Part shown: piece after piece, positions 53,638 through 62,872 of the stretch
Numbering within the stretch: the first letter of the stretch is position 1
How the letters are laid out: each line of letters opens with the position of its first letter
From: Candidatus Gastranaerophilales bacterium
GTDB lineage: Bacteria > Cyanobacteriota > Vampirovibrionia > Gastranaerophilales > Gastranaerophilaceae
Direction: 5' to 3'
DNA: 64,000 nucleotides
Assembly (NCBI GenBank): GCA_944324475.1
Contig: CALUWK010000001.1
Location: forward strand, 89,744 to 153,743
Translations under genes and position numbers: made by a program
Notes under the pieces: model-generated
Told to the model about the DNA's origin: nothing
What the model saw: the letters and a program-made list of their open reading frames with translations, nothing else
Databases searched by the model: none

Positions 53638-54765
53638 TTAATTGTTGAAATTTACAACATCAGGATTTATTGCAAGCCATCTGTATGTTTCGGTTTCTTC
53701 TTGGGGCATTTCTGTTATAAAAATGCCGCCTGTTTTTCCTCTTTTTGAAATTAGGTAGTTGTTGTCAAACATATCGGCTAAAGCTCGTCTTATTGTGTTG
53801 GGGCTGACATTTAAAATTGTTGCTAGTTCTCTTATGGGGGCAATTTTATCTCCTATTTCATAATTTTGAATTATGTATTTTTTAAGATGAGATAAAGTTT
53901 TTTGCCAAGAGTAAACATAGCTTTGAGGAATGGTGTTTTTTCTTCTTTCAGAGCTTGTAAAGTCTGTTTTTGTGTTTTTATTGTTTCCAAGATATATTGT
54001 TCCATATCTTCCTCTGCGTGAAAGAATAATTTTTTTAGCATTTAAAATTTTCATTGCATCATTGATTGTTTTGATGCTTACATCAAACATTCTTGAAAAT
54101 GCTATATTGGGAAGAATTTTTTCACCTGTTTTGTATGTTTTTTCAATATATTTTTGAATTTTGTCTATGAGTTGATGTGTTAGGGTAAAATTCTCATCAT
54201 TTATTCCATTGGTTATTTCTTCTTTTGTTAGTTCAAATTCTTTTATATATATCCATGAGAATTTATTTCCGCGTTGGGAGATTTTTTTTAAATGACCTTT
54301 GTTTGCCAGATTAACAAGACTAAAGCGAATCGTATTCTGTGAAATATCTGTTATATTAGAAAGTTCTTTTATACTTGGAAGGGGTGAGTTCAATTTAATT
54401 TTTTTATCAAGAACGATTTTTTTAATTTTGCATTCTGCTAAAGTACCATGGTAAAGTTCGTCTTGTTGTTTAATGTCTTTTGAATAAAAATCTGCAATGC
54501 AGGTACCTATAGATTGTTTTGAATTGAAATATCCTAAATTTTTAACTTGTCTGATTGAATTTTGAATTGTTGCTGTTGAAACATTTAAGAAAGATGCAAG
54601 TTCCTCTTTTGAAGGGATAAAATCTCCTATGTCTGCAATACCACATTCCAAGGAATGTTCAATCCATTTTATAAGCCAAGAGGTTACTATTTGACCTTTT
54701 GGTGTTTTTGAAATATGAAAATCGGGTTTGGCTATTTTAATGTCATTTAGTGTTAAGTGTTTCAT
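53638..54765 (-). CDS. transcription regulator with four GntR-type winged-helix domains
   Basis: A 375-residue protein made of four repeated winged-helix domains, at about 28-92, 108-175, 196-260 and 288-352. Each has the GntR-type order: helix, (I/L)-P-S/N-x-E-L-like second helix, S-x-x-T-I-R/Q/N recognition helix, and a two-stranded wing (KRGKTGGIFI in the last). No effector-binding domain is seen. The third and fourth copies are nearest to normal GntR. Such a quadruple layout is unusual. It sits between the flagellar operon and an unknown membrane protein and could control either. Ribosome site weak. Confidence 0.75.
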   Translation of the reverse strand: MKHLTLNDIKIAKPDFHISKTPKGQIVTSWLIKWIEHSLECGIADIGDFIPSKEELASFLNVSTATIQNSIRQVKNLGYFNSKQSIGTCIADFYSKDIKQQDELYHGTLAECKIKKIVLDKKIKLNSPLPSIKELSNITDISQNTIRFSLVNLANKGHLKKISQRGNKFSWIYIKEFELTKEEITNGINDENFTLTHQLIDKIQKYIEKTYKTGEKILPNIAFSRMFDVSIKTINDAMKILNAKKIILSRRGRYGTIYLGNNKNTKTDFTSSERRKNTIPQSYVYSWQKTLSHLKKYIIQNYEIGDKIAPIRELATILNVSPNTIRRALADMFDNNYLISKRGKTGGIFITEMPQEETETYRWLAINPDVVNFNN

Positions 54766-54886
54766 AATTATAATATTTAATCATAAAACCGAATTAAAAG
54801 AGGAGTATATTTTTTTAATTTTACAAAATTAAATATTTGTTTTTAAAAGCAAATTTTTTTATTTAGATGTTTAAAAACATTTGATT

Positions 54887-56302
54887 ATGAAAGTAAATAA
54901 ATTTCAAAATGATTTAAATTTTAAAAATATTTCTTTGTTATCAAAACCTTTGGGGATGTTTTATAATCCAAATGCTATTATTCCCACTCTTATAATAGAA
55001 ACTGGAGTGACAAGCGGCAGAGCATACAGCGCAAATAAAAAAAGTGGTAAAATTGAAGCTTCTGAACGTATAGTAGAGCAAGGAACCAGTGCAGTTGTTT
55101 GGTTGTGGGGTGTTCAAATGCTTAAAAAGCTTGGTGAGAAAATAGGAAAAAAGGTTTTAAAAAGGGATGATTTTGATTTTGATTTGGGTTTTGATTATTT
55201 AAGAAATCCACTTGAAAGTGTTGATAAGTCTGCTTTAAAATTTAAAACCGCAAATCTTTTTTTAAGTACAGTTATTGCTACTTTGTTTATAGGTTTTGGT
55301 TTGCCTAAAATTAATCATTTTATTACAAAAAATAAACTGAAAAAGCAAAAACAAAATAATAATGAAGCTATTGTTAATAATCAAAAAAATATTACATTTG
55401 ATGAATTTAAAGATAGAATAAAAGGTATTTCTTTTACTTCAAGATTATATAATTTTGCAAATATTATTGAAAATAATTCAACTGCTCGTCTTTTAACTAC
55501 TGATATTGGTGTTGTTAGCGGAAGATTTTTGAATGCTAGATCAGAGTCTGAAAGAGTAGAAAATCCTTTTAGAGATATTGCTTCAATATATTTTTATCTT
55601 TTTTCAACTCAACATACCGTTAATTTTTTAAATAAATTAACTTCAAATACTGATATTAATCCAAAAGTTCTTGATGTAACTGTTGAAATGCTAAAAAAGA
55701 GACTTGAAAAATCTAATTTAACAGATAAATATAATTTTTTAAATAAAGCTATAGGCAGGGCTGAACTGTCAGATTTAAGAAGAATAGATGAAATGTTTAA
55801 AGATAAAAAATCAGTAACTCTTGATGAATTTAAAAAAGTTTTTTCAAAATATGATATAAAAGCCGATTTAATGGCAAAATTGCAGCCTGAATTAGCAGGA
55901 GAGTTCGTTTTAAGTAAAACACAAGCAGAAGATATAGTTAAAAGCGGTTGGATAAGTGATGCTGGATTTTTGCATGATGTTATGGAAAGGGTAACAGATG
56001 GTGCATATAAACAAAAAAATCGTTTTATTTCTGCTAAAAGGGTTGATAAAATTAGAAAATCAATAGAGGAATTTATTTTACAAATTGAAAAAAAGGCACA
56101 AAAGAAAAATTGCACAATAGATTCAACTTTTGTTGAAAATGTTGCAAAAAGTAACATAAGAAAAAATTTTATATTTTATGTCCTGGGAACAACTATTTCA
56201 ATTTATGCACTTGGATTTTTAATTCCTAAAATTCAATATATGATAAGACGTAAGTTGACAAATAGTGATGAATTTGTTGGAGTAAAAGAAAATAGCAAAT
56301 AA
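54887..56302 (+). CDS. unknown membrane protein with internal duplication
   Basis: A 471-residue protein starting at ATG 54887 (TTG 54881 also possible). It has a membrane segment at about 115-135 (NLFLSTVIATLFIGFGL) and one near the C-terminus (FYVLGTTISIYALGFLIP). Two stretches resemble each other: an early one with IETGVTSGRAY (about residues 35-85) and a later one with TTDIGVVSGRFL (about 205-255), both with G-V-x-S-G-R, then a charged segment and a hydrophobic helix. No family is recognised. The N-terminal KVNKFQNDLNFKN is polar. Function unknown. Confidence 0.65.
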   Translation: MKVNKFQNDLNFKNISLLSKPLGMFYNPNAIIPTLIIETGVTSGRAYSANKKSGKIEASERIVEQGTSAVVWLWGVQMLKKLGEKIGKKVLKRDDFDFDLGFDYLRNPLESVDKSALKFKTANLFLSTVIATLFIGFGLPKINHFITKNKLKKQKQNNNEAIVNNQKNITFDEFKDRIKGISFTSRLYNFANIIENNSTARLLTTDIGVVSGRFLNARSESERVENPFRDIASIYFYLFSTQHTVNFLNKLTSNTDINPKVLDVTVEMLKKRLEKSNLTDKYNFLNKAIGRAELSDLRRIDEMFKDKKSVTLDEFKKVFSKYDIKADLMAKLQPELAGEFVLSKTQAEDIVKSGWISDAGFLHDVMERVTDGAYKQKNRFISAKRVDKIRKSIEEFILQIEKKAQKKNCTIDSTFVENVAKSNIRKNFIFYVLGTTISIYALGFLIPKIQYMIRRKLTNSDEFVGVKENSK

Positions 56303-56322
56303 TTTTATGATATTATGGGTTT

Positions 56323-57696
56323 ATGTCAGAACTTAAAAGAACACTATCCCTAAAAGATTCTATATCAATAGTTGCAGGTTCCATGATAGGAAGCGGAATT
56401 TTTATTGTTTCTTCGCATATTGCAAGAATTTCTGACAGTGCGATACTTTTGATTTTTGTTTGGATTTTAGCTGGTTTTATAACTCTTTTGGGAGCTTTAA
56501 GTTATGGCGAGTTGTCCTCTACTATTCCTCATGAAGGTGGTCAATATATCTATTTAGAGAAAATTTTTTCAAGAAAAGTTGCTTTTTTGTATGGTTGGAC
56601 TCTCTTTCTTGTTATTCAGACAGGGACTCTTGCTGCTGTGAATATAGCAATGGCAAAGTTTTTAGGTTTAATATTTCCCTTTATTGATTCAAGTCATAAA
56701 ATTTTGTCTTTTGGAACATATAGTCTTTCTAATCAACAGATTTTTGCAATTTTAGCAGTATTATTTATAACTTTTATTAATTCAAGAGGAGTCAAGGCTG
56801 GAATTTTAACTCAAAATATTTTTACTGTTACAAAAGTTTTATCTATTGTGGGAATAATTTTTTGCGGCATATTTTTTGGGTTTAATTTTGATATATTGGC
56901 TTCAAATTTTTCTTCAATTAATAATAGTTTAGAGTTTAATTTTGATATTTTAAAAATAATTTCTGCAAGTGTTGTGGGAGCTTTGTTTGCATCGATTACC
57001 TGGAATAATGTTACTTTTATAACGTCTGAAATTAAAAATCCTAAAAAAAATATTAAAAAAGCTTTGTTTATAGGTACCATGCTCGTAATTTCGTTATATT
57101 TTATTTTGAATATGATATACTTATCGACTTTGCCTTTGGATTTAATTAAGACTTCCCCCGAAGATATTGTAGTTGCTCAAATGATGCAAAATATTTTTGG
57201 TTCAAAGGGTTTAATAATTATTGCTGTTGTTATAGCAATTTCTGCTTTTGGATGTGCAAATGGTATGATTTTAACAGGGTCAAGGGTATATTATAAAATG
57301 GCGAAAGAAAGAGTTTTTTTTAGAAGTCTTGCCTATATAGATAGAAAAACTAAAGTTCCTCAAAATTCCTTGTGGCTTCAATGCTTTTGGGTATGTGTTT
57401 TGATTTTATGGGGAAATTATACGCAACTATTGGATTATGTTATTTATTCGTCCATAATTTTTTATGCAATAACTATTTTTGGAATATTTAAAATGAGAAA
57501 AATATATACTAATGTGAAAGATGTATATAAGGTTCCCAATTTTGTTCCTATAACTTTTGTTATATTGGCAGGTTTTATAGTTGCAGGTTTAACAATATTT
57601 AAACCCGGATATACTGTTCCTGGTTTATTTATAACTTTTTTGGGTATTCCAATTTATGATTTATGGAAAAAACATGCTAAAAAAACAAATGTTTAA
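56323..57696 (+). CDS. APC-family amino acid permease
   Basis: A 457-residue transporter with about twelve helices. The N-terminus has the APC hallmark VAGSMIGSGIFI, and the loop after the second helix has GALSYGELSSTIPHEGGQYIY. It probably takes up or exchanges amino acids; the pattern is closest to the LAT/YjeH-type group but the substrate is unknown. A TATTAT box ends seven bases before the ATG. The stop interlocks with that of the MBL gene. Confidence 0.9.
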   Translation: MSELKRTLSLKDSISIVAGSMIGSGIFIVSSHIARISDSAILLIFVWILAGFITLLGALSYGELSSTIPHEGGQYIYLEKIFSRKVAFLYGWTLFLVIQTGTLAAVNIAMAKFLGLIFPFIDSSHKILSFGTYSLSNQQIFAILAVLFITFINSRGVKAGILTQNIFTVTKVLSIVGIIFCGIFFGFNFDILASNFSSINNSLEFNFDILKIISASVVGALFASITWNNVTFITSEIKNPKKNIKKALFIGTMLVISLYFILNMIYLSTLPLDLIKTSPEDIVVAQMMQNIFGSKGLIIIAVVIAISAFGCANGMILTGSRVYYKMAKERVFFRSLAYIDRKTKVPQNSLWLQCFWVCVLILWGNYTQLLDYVIYSSIIFYAITIFGIFKMRKIYTNVKDVYKVPNFVPITFVILAGFIVAGLTIFKPGYTVPGLFITFLGIPIYDLWKKHAKKTNV

Positions 57697-58340
57697 TAAT
57701 TAGAGCCGAAATAAGGGTTATATTTTTTTTCGTGTGCTATTGTGGTTTTTTCTCCATGTCCAGGGTACACTATTGTGTTTTCATTAAGTTCAAAAAGTTT
57801 TTGTTTGATGCTTTTTTCAATTTCAGTATAAGAGCCTCCGAACAAATCGCATCTTCCTATTGATTCACGAAAAAGAGTATCCCCTGAAAAAAGAGAATCA
57901 TTTATTAAGTAGCAAACTCCTCCTTTTGAATGTCCTTTTGTGTGAATTATTTTAATTTCGTTTTCTCCTAATCTAAGATTTTGTGTTTTTTCATCTAATA
58001 GTCCATCTATGCAAGGTATTTCTATTCCTTCAATTCCTGCCATTGAACATTGAACTTCAACTTGTTTTAGCAAAGGTAAATCATCTTTGTGCATAAAAAC
58101 AAGAGAGGATGGAAATTTTTCTTTCATTTTTTTAATGCAATAAACATGATCGAAATGACCATGGGTTATTAAAATATATTTTAAATTTAGTCCTTTTTCT
58201 TTTATTTTTTGTTCAATTTCATTAACTGAGCAAGTACAGTCAATTATTGCGGCTTGTAGGGTTTTTTTATCATACACCAGATAAGTTGTTGCACCGAATA
58301 TTCCGTTTGGAAAGCTTTTTACATCAATTTCATCAGACAT
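57693..58340 (-). CDS. MBL-fold metallohydrolase (glyoxalase II-like, YcbL type)
   Basis: A 215-residue enzyme. The zinc ligands are in THGHFDHVY, in the HSKGGVCY region and in SGDTLFRESIGRCDL, with the final His in YPGHGEKT. The length and the lack of the glyoxalase II C-terminal domain place it with the YcbL-like hydrolases, which act on S-lactoylglutathione-like or other thioesters. Only one base separates it from the upstream small gene on the same strand. Confidence 0.9.
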   Translation of the reverse strand: MSDEIDVKSFPNGIFGATTYLVYDKKTLQAAIIDCTCSVNEIEQKIKEKGLNLKYILITHGHFDHVYCIKKMKEKFPSSLVFMHKDDLPLLKQVEVQCSMAGIEGIEIPCIDGLLDEKTQNLRLGENEIKIIHTKGHSKGGVCYLINDSLFSGDTLFRESIGRCDLFGGSYTEIEKSIKQKLFELNENTIVYPGHGEKTTIAHEKKYNPYFGSNY

Positions 58341-58341
58341 T

Positions 58342-58593
58342 CTATTTTCCTTTTAAATTGAATTTTTGATTATATAAGGATTTTATCATAGTTATTTGAT
58401 TTTTTAAAAAATTTTTTAAGAAATTATAAGGGCTAAATTCTTGATATACTTGATATAAAATGGTACGCATTCTTTTATCTGACACATCAAAGTGTCTTTG
58501 TAATTCTTTTATGTATTTATCCATATATTCTTTAACCTTTAAATCTTCAAGTTTTTTTTCGGTTATTTTTTTATTTTGTACAAATCTACGCAT
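58342..58593 (-). CDS. hypothetical small helical protein
   Basis: An 83-residue basic protein predicted to be all helical (KITEKKLEDLKVKEYMDKYIKEL, then FSPYNFLKNFLKNQ). No family recognised, no membrane segment. One base separates its stop from the start of the MBL gene, so it is the first gene of that unit. Its role is unknown. Confidence 0.6.
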   Translation of the reverse strand: MRRFVQNKKITEKKLEDLKVKEYMDKYIKELQRHFDVSDKRMRTILYQVYQEFSPYNFLKNFLKNQITMIKSLYNQKFNLKGK

Positions 58594-58699
58594 AATAGTA
58601 CCGTTTTTAACTTATTTTATAAGATTTTTATGACAATTTCATTGGTATAATTTGTAATAAACTCTAATATACACATGTTTATATTGATGTGTTAATATT

Positions 58700-59617
58700 T
58701 TGGTGAAGGTTATGAAGTGTTTTATCGAAAAAATTAATTTGAATTTTTTAATAAAATTTATTTTTATTTTTTTTGTTATGCTTTTTTTTACTCAAAGTGC
58801 TCATGCAATTAGAATAGGTTTGGGTGAAGGAGTTAAAAAAACTTATGTAGGAAGCTCTCAAAATGCTTCTTTTAGGGATGCAAATACAGGAAAACTTTTA
58901 TTTATTTCTCGTTCTTTTTTTCCTTATTCAATTAAAGCTTATGGTGATTCTATAGCAATAAAAGTTAAGGGAAGATATTATGATTGTTCTACAAATGCAA
59001 TATTTATACAAAATCCTGAAAGTAAAGGTTTTTTAGCAACAAAAAAAAGATGGTATCGAGGAGATATTGTCATATATAATATTGAAGGAACTTTAACAAT
59101 AGTTAATTCACTGCCTTTAGAAGAGTATTTAATGGGTGTTGTACCTGCTGAAATGCCTTCAAAATGGAATGAGGAGGCTCATAAGGCTCAAGCTATTGCT
59201 GCAAGAAGTTATGCTCTTGCAAATTTGAACAAGAGAGGTTCTAGAGGTTATGATCTTAAAGATACGCCTGCCGATCAAGCTTATGGTGGTGCAAGCAGTG
59301 AAACCCCTCAAACTACAAGGGCTGTCCTTTCTACTAGGGGCGAAGTATTGACTTATGATAATAAAATTATTCCCGCATATTATCATGCAGCATCAGGCGG
59401 AAGAACAATATCGGCTGGCGAAGTATGGAATCATGACTTGCCTTATATTCAATCTGTTGAAGGTTTTGATAGAGGTATAAGAAAGAACGGACATGGAGTT
59501 GGCATGAGCCAGTATGGTGCAAACAATCTTGCAAATAGGGGTTTTAGTGCTCGCCAAATTTTAAATTATTTTTATAAAGATATTAGTTTTTCAAGGCTTA
59601 AGACTAAAAAAGACTGA
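58700..59617 (+). CDS. SpoIID/LytB-domain exported protein
   Basis: A 305-residue protein with a signal peptide ending near SAHA. The SpoIID domain occupies about 120-300: the core PLEEYLMGVVPAEMPSKW carries the catalytic Glu, and GHGVGMSQYGANNLA is the second signature. SpoIID cuts glycan strands stripped of peptides; in non-sporulating cells such proteins act in division or as amidase enhancers. The start could be TTG 58700 or ATG 58712 (only two bases after GAAGG, hence doubtful). Confidence 0.88.
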   Translation: MVKVMKCFIEKINLNFLIKFIFIFFVMLFFTQSAHAIRIGLGEGVKKTYVGSSQNASFRDANTGKLLFISRSFFPYSIKAYGDSIAIKVKGRYYDCSTNAIFIQNPESKGFLATKKRWYRGDIVIYNIEGTLTIVNSLPLEEYLMGVVPAEMPSKWNEEAHKAQAIAARSYALANLNKRGSRGYDLKDTPADQAYGGASSETPQTTRAVLSTRGEVLTYDNKIIPAYYHAASGGRTISAGEVWNHDLPYIQSVEGFDRGIRKNGHGVGMSQYGANNLANRGFSARQILNYFYKDISFSRLKTKKD

Positions 59618-59665
59618 TTGTAATTTGTAAATAAGCTAAAATAATGAATTTTAAACTTAAAATGC

Positions 59666-59693
59666 TTGCAAATAAGGGATAAATGTGTATAAT
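59666..59693 (+). promoter_or_regulatory. promoter of the HU gene
   Basis: TTGCAA at 59666-59671, a 16-base spacer and TATAAT at 59688-59693. A start point near 59700 leaves a leader of about 23 bases with AGGAG at 59712-59716 before the ATG at 59723. Confidence 0.6.
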
Positions 59694-59722
59694 AGTTTTG
59701 TATTACATAATAGGAGTTAGAT

Positions 59723-60004
59723 ATGAACAAAGAAGAATTGGTAAAAGCAGTAGCTACAAGTGCTAAGCTTTCTCAAAAAGAAACTGCAGAAGTTATTGGC
59801 GCTGTTATTGAGACTGTACAAAAAACCGTTTCAAAAGGAAAGAAAGTTACTTTAGTTGGTTTTGGTACTTTTGAAGCTAGAAAAAGAGCAGCAAGAGTTG
59901 GTAGAAATCCTCAAACAGGTAAAGAAATTAAAATTGCTGCAAAAACTGTTCCCGCTTTTTCTGCTGGTAAAAAATTCAAAGAAATGGTTGCCAAGAAAAA
60001 ATAG
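59723..60004 (+). CDS. HU-family DNA-binding protein
   Basis: A 93-residue HU. The signatures are NKEELVKAVA at the start, VTLVGFGTFEARKRAAR, the arm tip GRNPQTGKEI and FSAGKKFKE. It binds and bends DNA without sequence specificity and shapes the nucleoid. It is a single gene with its own promoter and terminator, strongly expressed in most bacteria. Confidence 0.96.
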   Translation: MNKEELVKAVATSAKLSQKETAEVIGAVIETVQKTVSKGKKVTLVGFGTFEARKRAARVGRNPQTGKEIKIAAKTVPAFSAGKKFKEMVAKKK

Positions 60005-60020
60005 TTTTACAAAAAATATA

Positions 60021-60052
60021 AAATGCTTCCTTAACAAGGAAGCATTTTTTTT
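60021..60052 (+). terminator. intrinsic terminator after HU, bidirectional
   Basis: A 12-bp stem (AAATGCTTCCTT with its complement) around AAC, followed by eight T's (60045-60052). The stop codon of the minus-strand YlxR gene (60031-60033) lies inside the hairpin, so the same structure also ends that gene, with a run of T's on its far side. Confidence 0.88.
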
Positions 60053-60294
60053 AATTCTTCTTCTATTTTTATAATTTCATTTGCATTTGTATATTTAAGA
60101 GCAGATTTAATTCTTTTCTTTTTGATTAAATTTTTAATACATTCAATATTTTTGCAGACATATATACTTCTTCCAAGTTCTTTTGAGGAAGGATTTATTT
60201 TTAAAAGCCCGTTATTTAACTTTGTTATTTTAATCATTAGTTCTCGATTTTGAACTTTGAAGCAACCTTGGCATTTTCTGTTTATTTTCTGCAT
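60031..60294 (-). CDS. YlxR/RnpM-family (DUF448) RNA-binding protein
   Basis: An 87-residue YlxR. The diagnostic pattern is RKCQGC near the start, INPSSKELGRSIYVCKN with the G-R-x-x-Y-V-C core, and a later Cys and basic helix (LIKKKRIKSALKY). Recent work calls it RnpM, a modulator of RNase P. It normally lies in the nusA-ylxR-infB operon, but here it follows a methyltransferase gene by one base and no nusA or infB is present. The stop is in a terminator hairpin. Confidence 0.82.
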   Translation of the reverse strand: MQKINRKCQGCFKVQNRELMIKITKLNNGLLKINPSSKELGRSIYVCKNIECIKNLIKKKRIKSALKYTNANEIIKIEEELKKMLPC

Positions 60295-61172
60295 TATTTT
60301 ATTGCCTTTATAAATGCGGTTTTTGAATTTATTTCAACCATATTATTATTCAAAGCGTTTTGAACTTCTATGATGTAGTTGTTAACTTTTTTTTCGTCAA
60401 AATATTCTAAAAATCTCTCTTTCATTGATTTTTGGTCAGGTGCAGGGGGAGTTTGTAACCAGTTTATAATTGTTTCTTTTGTTGGAATATATTTTGATGA
60501 AGCTATTTCTACATTAATTGTAACATTGGAAAAGTTTACTTCAAGCAGATTTTTATCCAAGCTTTCTGCATTAAAATTGACTAAAGCATCATCAGGATTT
60601 TTCATGAATTCTTTTTCTGCTTGTTTAAATTCTTCGTAATCACTAATTTGATTAGGAGTTAAAAGCTCGTAATATCTTGTGTTTTCAGATATTATTGGTT
60701 CAAAACCTGCATAAATTCCTTTTTGTTTTAAAACTCTGTAAAATTCACTAAATACTTGTTTTTTGTCTTTTATATGAACCAGGACGGATCTTGTCATTAA
60801 TCTGTCTAAATAATTATTTTTAAGCTTTATGTTAGATGCATCTGTTTTTAAAAATTTTGCATTATTTTTAATTTTGGTTTCATTTAGTATTTTTTTGCAT
60901 TCATCAAGACAGTCTTGAAATTTGTCAGAAAATATTAACTCAACTTTATCTTCGAATTTTTCTAAAACACCAAATGCTAAAAGTCCCGAACCACATCCAA
61001 AATCTGCTATTTTTAAGCCTTCTTTTAGATCTGCAAGATTTAAAACACTGTTTCTTACTGCAATGAGCCAATTAAGTGTTTGTTCTTTTTGATTTTCGTC
61101 CATGTATGAGAATCTTGTTTTTTTAAGCCAGGTTGACCAGTTTTTGCAAATTTCGTTCAATTTTTCCTCCAA
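60294..61172 (-). CDS. SAM-dependent methyltransferase
   Basis: A 292-residue class I methyltransferase. The SAM loop is IADFGCGSGLLAFG (about 55-68), followed by an acidic strand end (LIFSDKF) and later VLVHIKDKKQVFSEFYRVLKQ, the usual post-motif layout. The substrate is unknown; the C-terminal 100 residues are not diagnostic. It precedes the YlxR gene with a one-base overlap. Confidence 0.85.
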   Translation of the reverse strand: MEEKLNEICKNWSTWLKKTRFSYMDENQKEQTLNWLIAVRNSVLNLADLKEGLKIADFGCGSGLLAFGVLEKFEDKVELIFSDKFQDCLDECKKILNETKIKNNAKFLKTDASNIKLKNNYLDRLMTRSVLVHIKDKKQVFSEFYRVLKQKGIYAGFEPIISENTRYYELLTPNQISDYEEFKQAEKEFMKNPDDALVNFNAESLDKNLLEVNFSNVTINVEIASSKYIPTKETIINWLQTPPAPDQKSMKERFLEYFDEKKVNNYIIEVQNALNNNMVEINSKTAFIKAIK

Positions 61173-61255
61173 ATAATGTATTTAAAATTTAAAAAGTGAT
61201 TTTTAATCATTTAACATTTATAATTTAAAGTGTTAGTTTGCAAAATTTTTTGATT

Positions 61256-62872
61256 ATGCCTGAAGAACAATCGTTGGAAAATAATATTAAATATCTTAGC
61301 ATGATGTTTGAAGTTAGCACAATCGCTAATCAAACGGATGATGTATATGAACTTTTGAAAGGTTTAGAGGAATATATAGCTGAACAAATTGATTCTAATG
61401 CTATTACAGTTTATCTTCTTGAAAATCAACATTTTAAGTGTATTCTTTCTAATGAAAAAGTGAGAAATAATGAATTTTTTGAGTGTGAAGAAGGAAATTC
61501 TCCTTTTTGGGATGCTGTTAATAAAGCCAAATTAACAGTCATGAAAGATTCTGACGGGGCCCATCTTTTTAAGCCTTTTTTGGAGCATAATAACATATTA
61601 TCATTAGATCCAAGTCATGTGCGGGTTTTTTTCAATAACCTGACTCCTATTTGTTTTTGTTTTATAAAAGAAAACCCCGAAAATCCCATTTCAAAAGAAA
61701 CTTTTGATAATTTAAACAGTGCATTTGATTATATTGAACCCGTGATTGCCAAATATTATCGTAAAATTAAAAAAGACGAGGAAATTGCGCAATTACAAAA
61801 ATCTTTGCATAATATTTCGATACTTTATAATATTTCTCAGGCTGTTAATTTTATTGATGACCTCAAAAGGTTGTTGCAGGTTATTATTCAGAAGGCATTA
61901 ATTACTTTGGATGCTGAAAAAGGTTCTTTAATGCTTTATGATTATTCCCTTAATGCCTTGCAAGTCAGGATAGTTTCTGGTTTACAGGACAAAAAATTAG
62001 AAGAAGCCATAAATAACGGAGCTGTGCAATGTGCAAAGATCGGAGTTGGCGAGGGTATTGCTGGTACTGTTTTTTTGGAGCGAAAACCTATAATTACAAA
62101 TTTAGGTTCTGCAGATCCAAGGTTTATAGTAAAAGAAGTTTTATCTAATACTAAGTCTCTTTTGTGTGTCCCTTTAATTGCAAAAGGTGAGGTTATAGGG
62201 GTTATAAATATTACAAATAAAAAACACGATAAACTTTTTAATCAAAAAGATTTGGAATTCATAACTTCTCTTGCAAATCAGGCTGCTATTGCAATCGATA
62301 ATGCTAAATTATACGAGCTTGCCACAAAGGATGGTATGACGAAGCTATATATTTATCGTCATTTTTATACTTTACTAGAAAATGAGATAAGAAGATGCTC
62401 AAGATATAAAAGAAATATGTCATTAATTATGATGGATATTGATAATTTTAAAAGAATTAATGACACTTACGGGCATTTAACTGGCGATACTATTTTGAAA
62501 AATCTTGCTATTGTGCTTCAAGAAAGTGTCAGAAAAATTGATATTCCTGCAAGATATGGTGGTGAGGAATTTGTTGTAATACTTCCTGAAACAGATAAAG
62601 AAGATGCTTGTGTTATAGCAGAGCGAATAAGAAAAAATATTTCTAAAATCGTTGTTAAGGTTAATGAAACACAAGACTTATCTCCGACTGTCTCGATGGG
62701 TGTTGCTCAGTATTCAACTGACGGCAAGGAAGCAAAAGAACTGATTAACGCTGCTGACACCGCTTTGTATTATTCAAAGCATAACGGCAAGAATATGGTT
62801 TCAACATACGAAAAAGACGGTTGTAAAAAAGTTGAGCAAATAAATGTTGATATTCAAGCGCAGCTTGATTAG
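61256..62872 (+). CDS. GAF-GGDEF diguanylate cyclase
   Basis: A 538-residue protein if it starts at ATG 61256 (TTG 61238 is an alternative without better signals). An N-terminal GAF-like domain (about 15-170), a second, more typical GAF (about 190-350) and an active GGDEF domain (about 365-530) are present. The catalytic site reads RYGGEEF, and an RKID inhibitory site (RxxD) lies five residues upstream. It should make c-di-GMP from two GTP under product control. It may set the switch between swimming and surface life. Its stop interlocks with the next gene. Confidence 0.88.
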   Translation: MPEEQSLENNIKYLSMMFEVSTIANQTDDVYELLKGLEEYIAEQIDSNAITVYLLENQHFKCILSNEKVRNNEFFECEEGNSPFWDAVNKAKLTVMKDSDGAHLFKPFLEHNNILSLDPSHVRVFFNNLTPICFCFIKENPENPISKETFDNLNSAFDYIEPVIAKYYRKIKKDEEIAQLQKSLHNISILYNISQAVNFIDDLKRLLQVIIQKALITLDAEKGSLMLYDYSLNALQVRIVSGLQDKKLEEAINNGAVQCAKIGVGEGIAGTVFLERKPIITNLGSADPRFIVKEVLSNTKSLLCVPLIAKGEVIGVINITNKKHDKLFNQKDLEFITSLANQAAIAIDNAKLYELATKDGMTKLYIYRHFYTLLENEIRRCSRYKRNMSLIMMDIDNFKRINDTYGHLTGDTILKNLAIVLQESVRKIDIPARYGGEEFVVILPETDKEDACVIAERIRKNISKIVVKVNETQDLSPTVSMGVAQYSTDGKEAKELINAADTALYYSKHNGKNMVSTYEKDGCKKVEQINVDIQAQLD

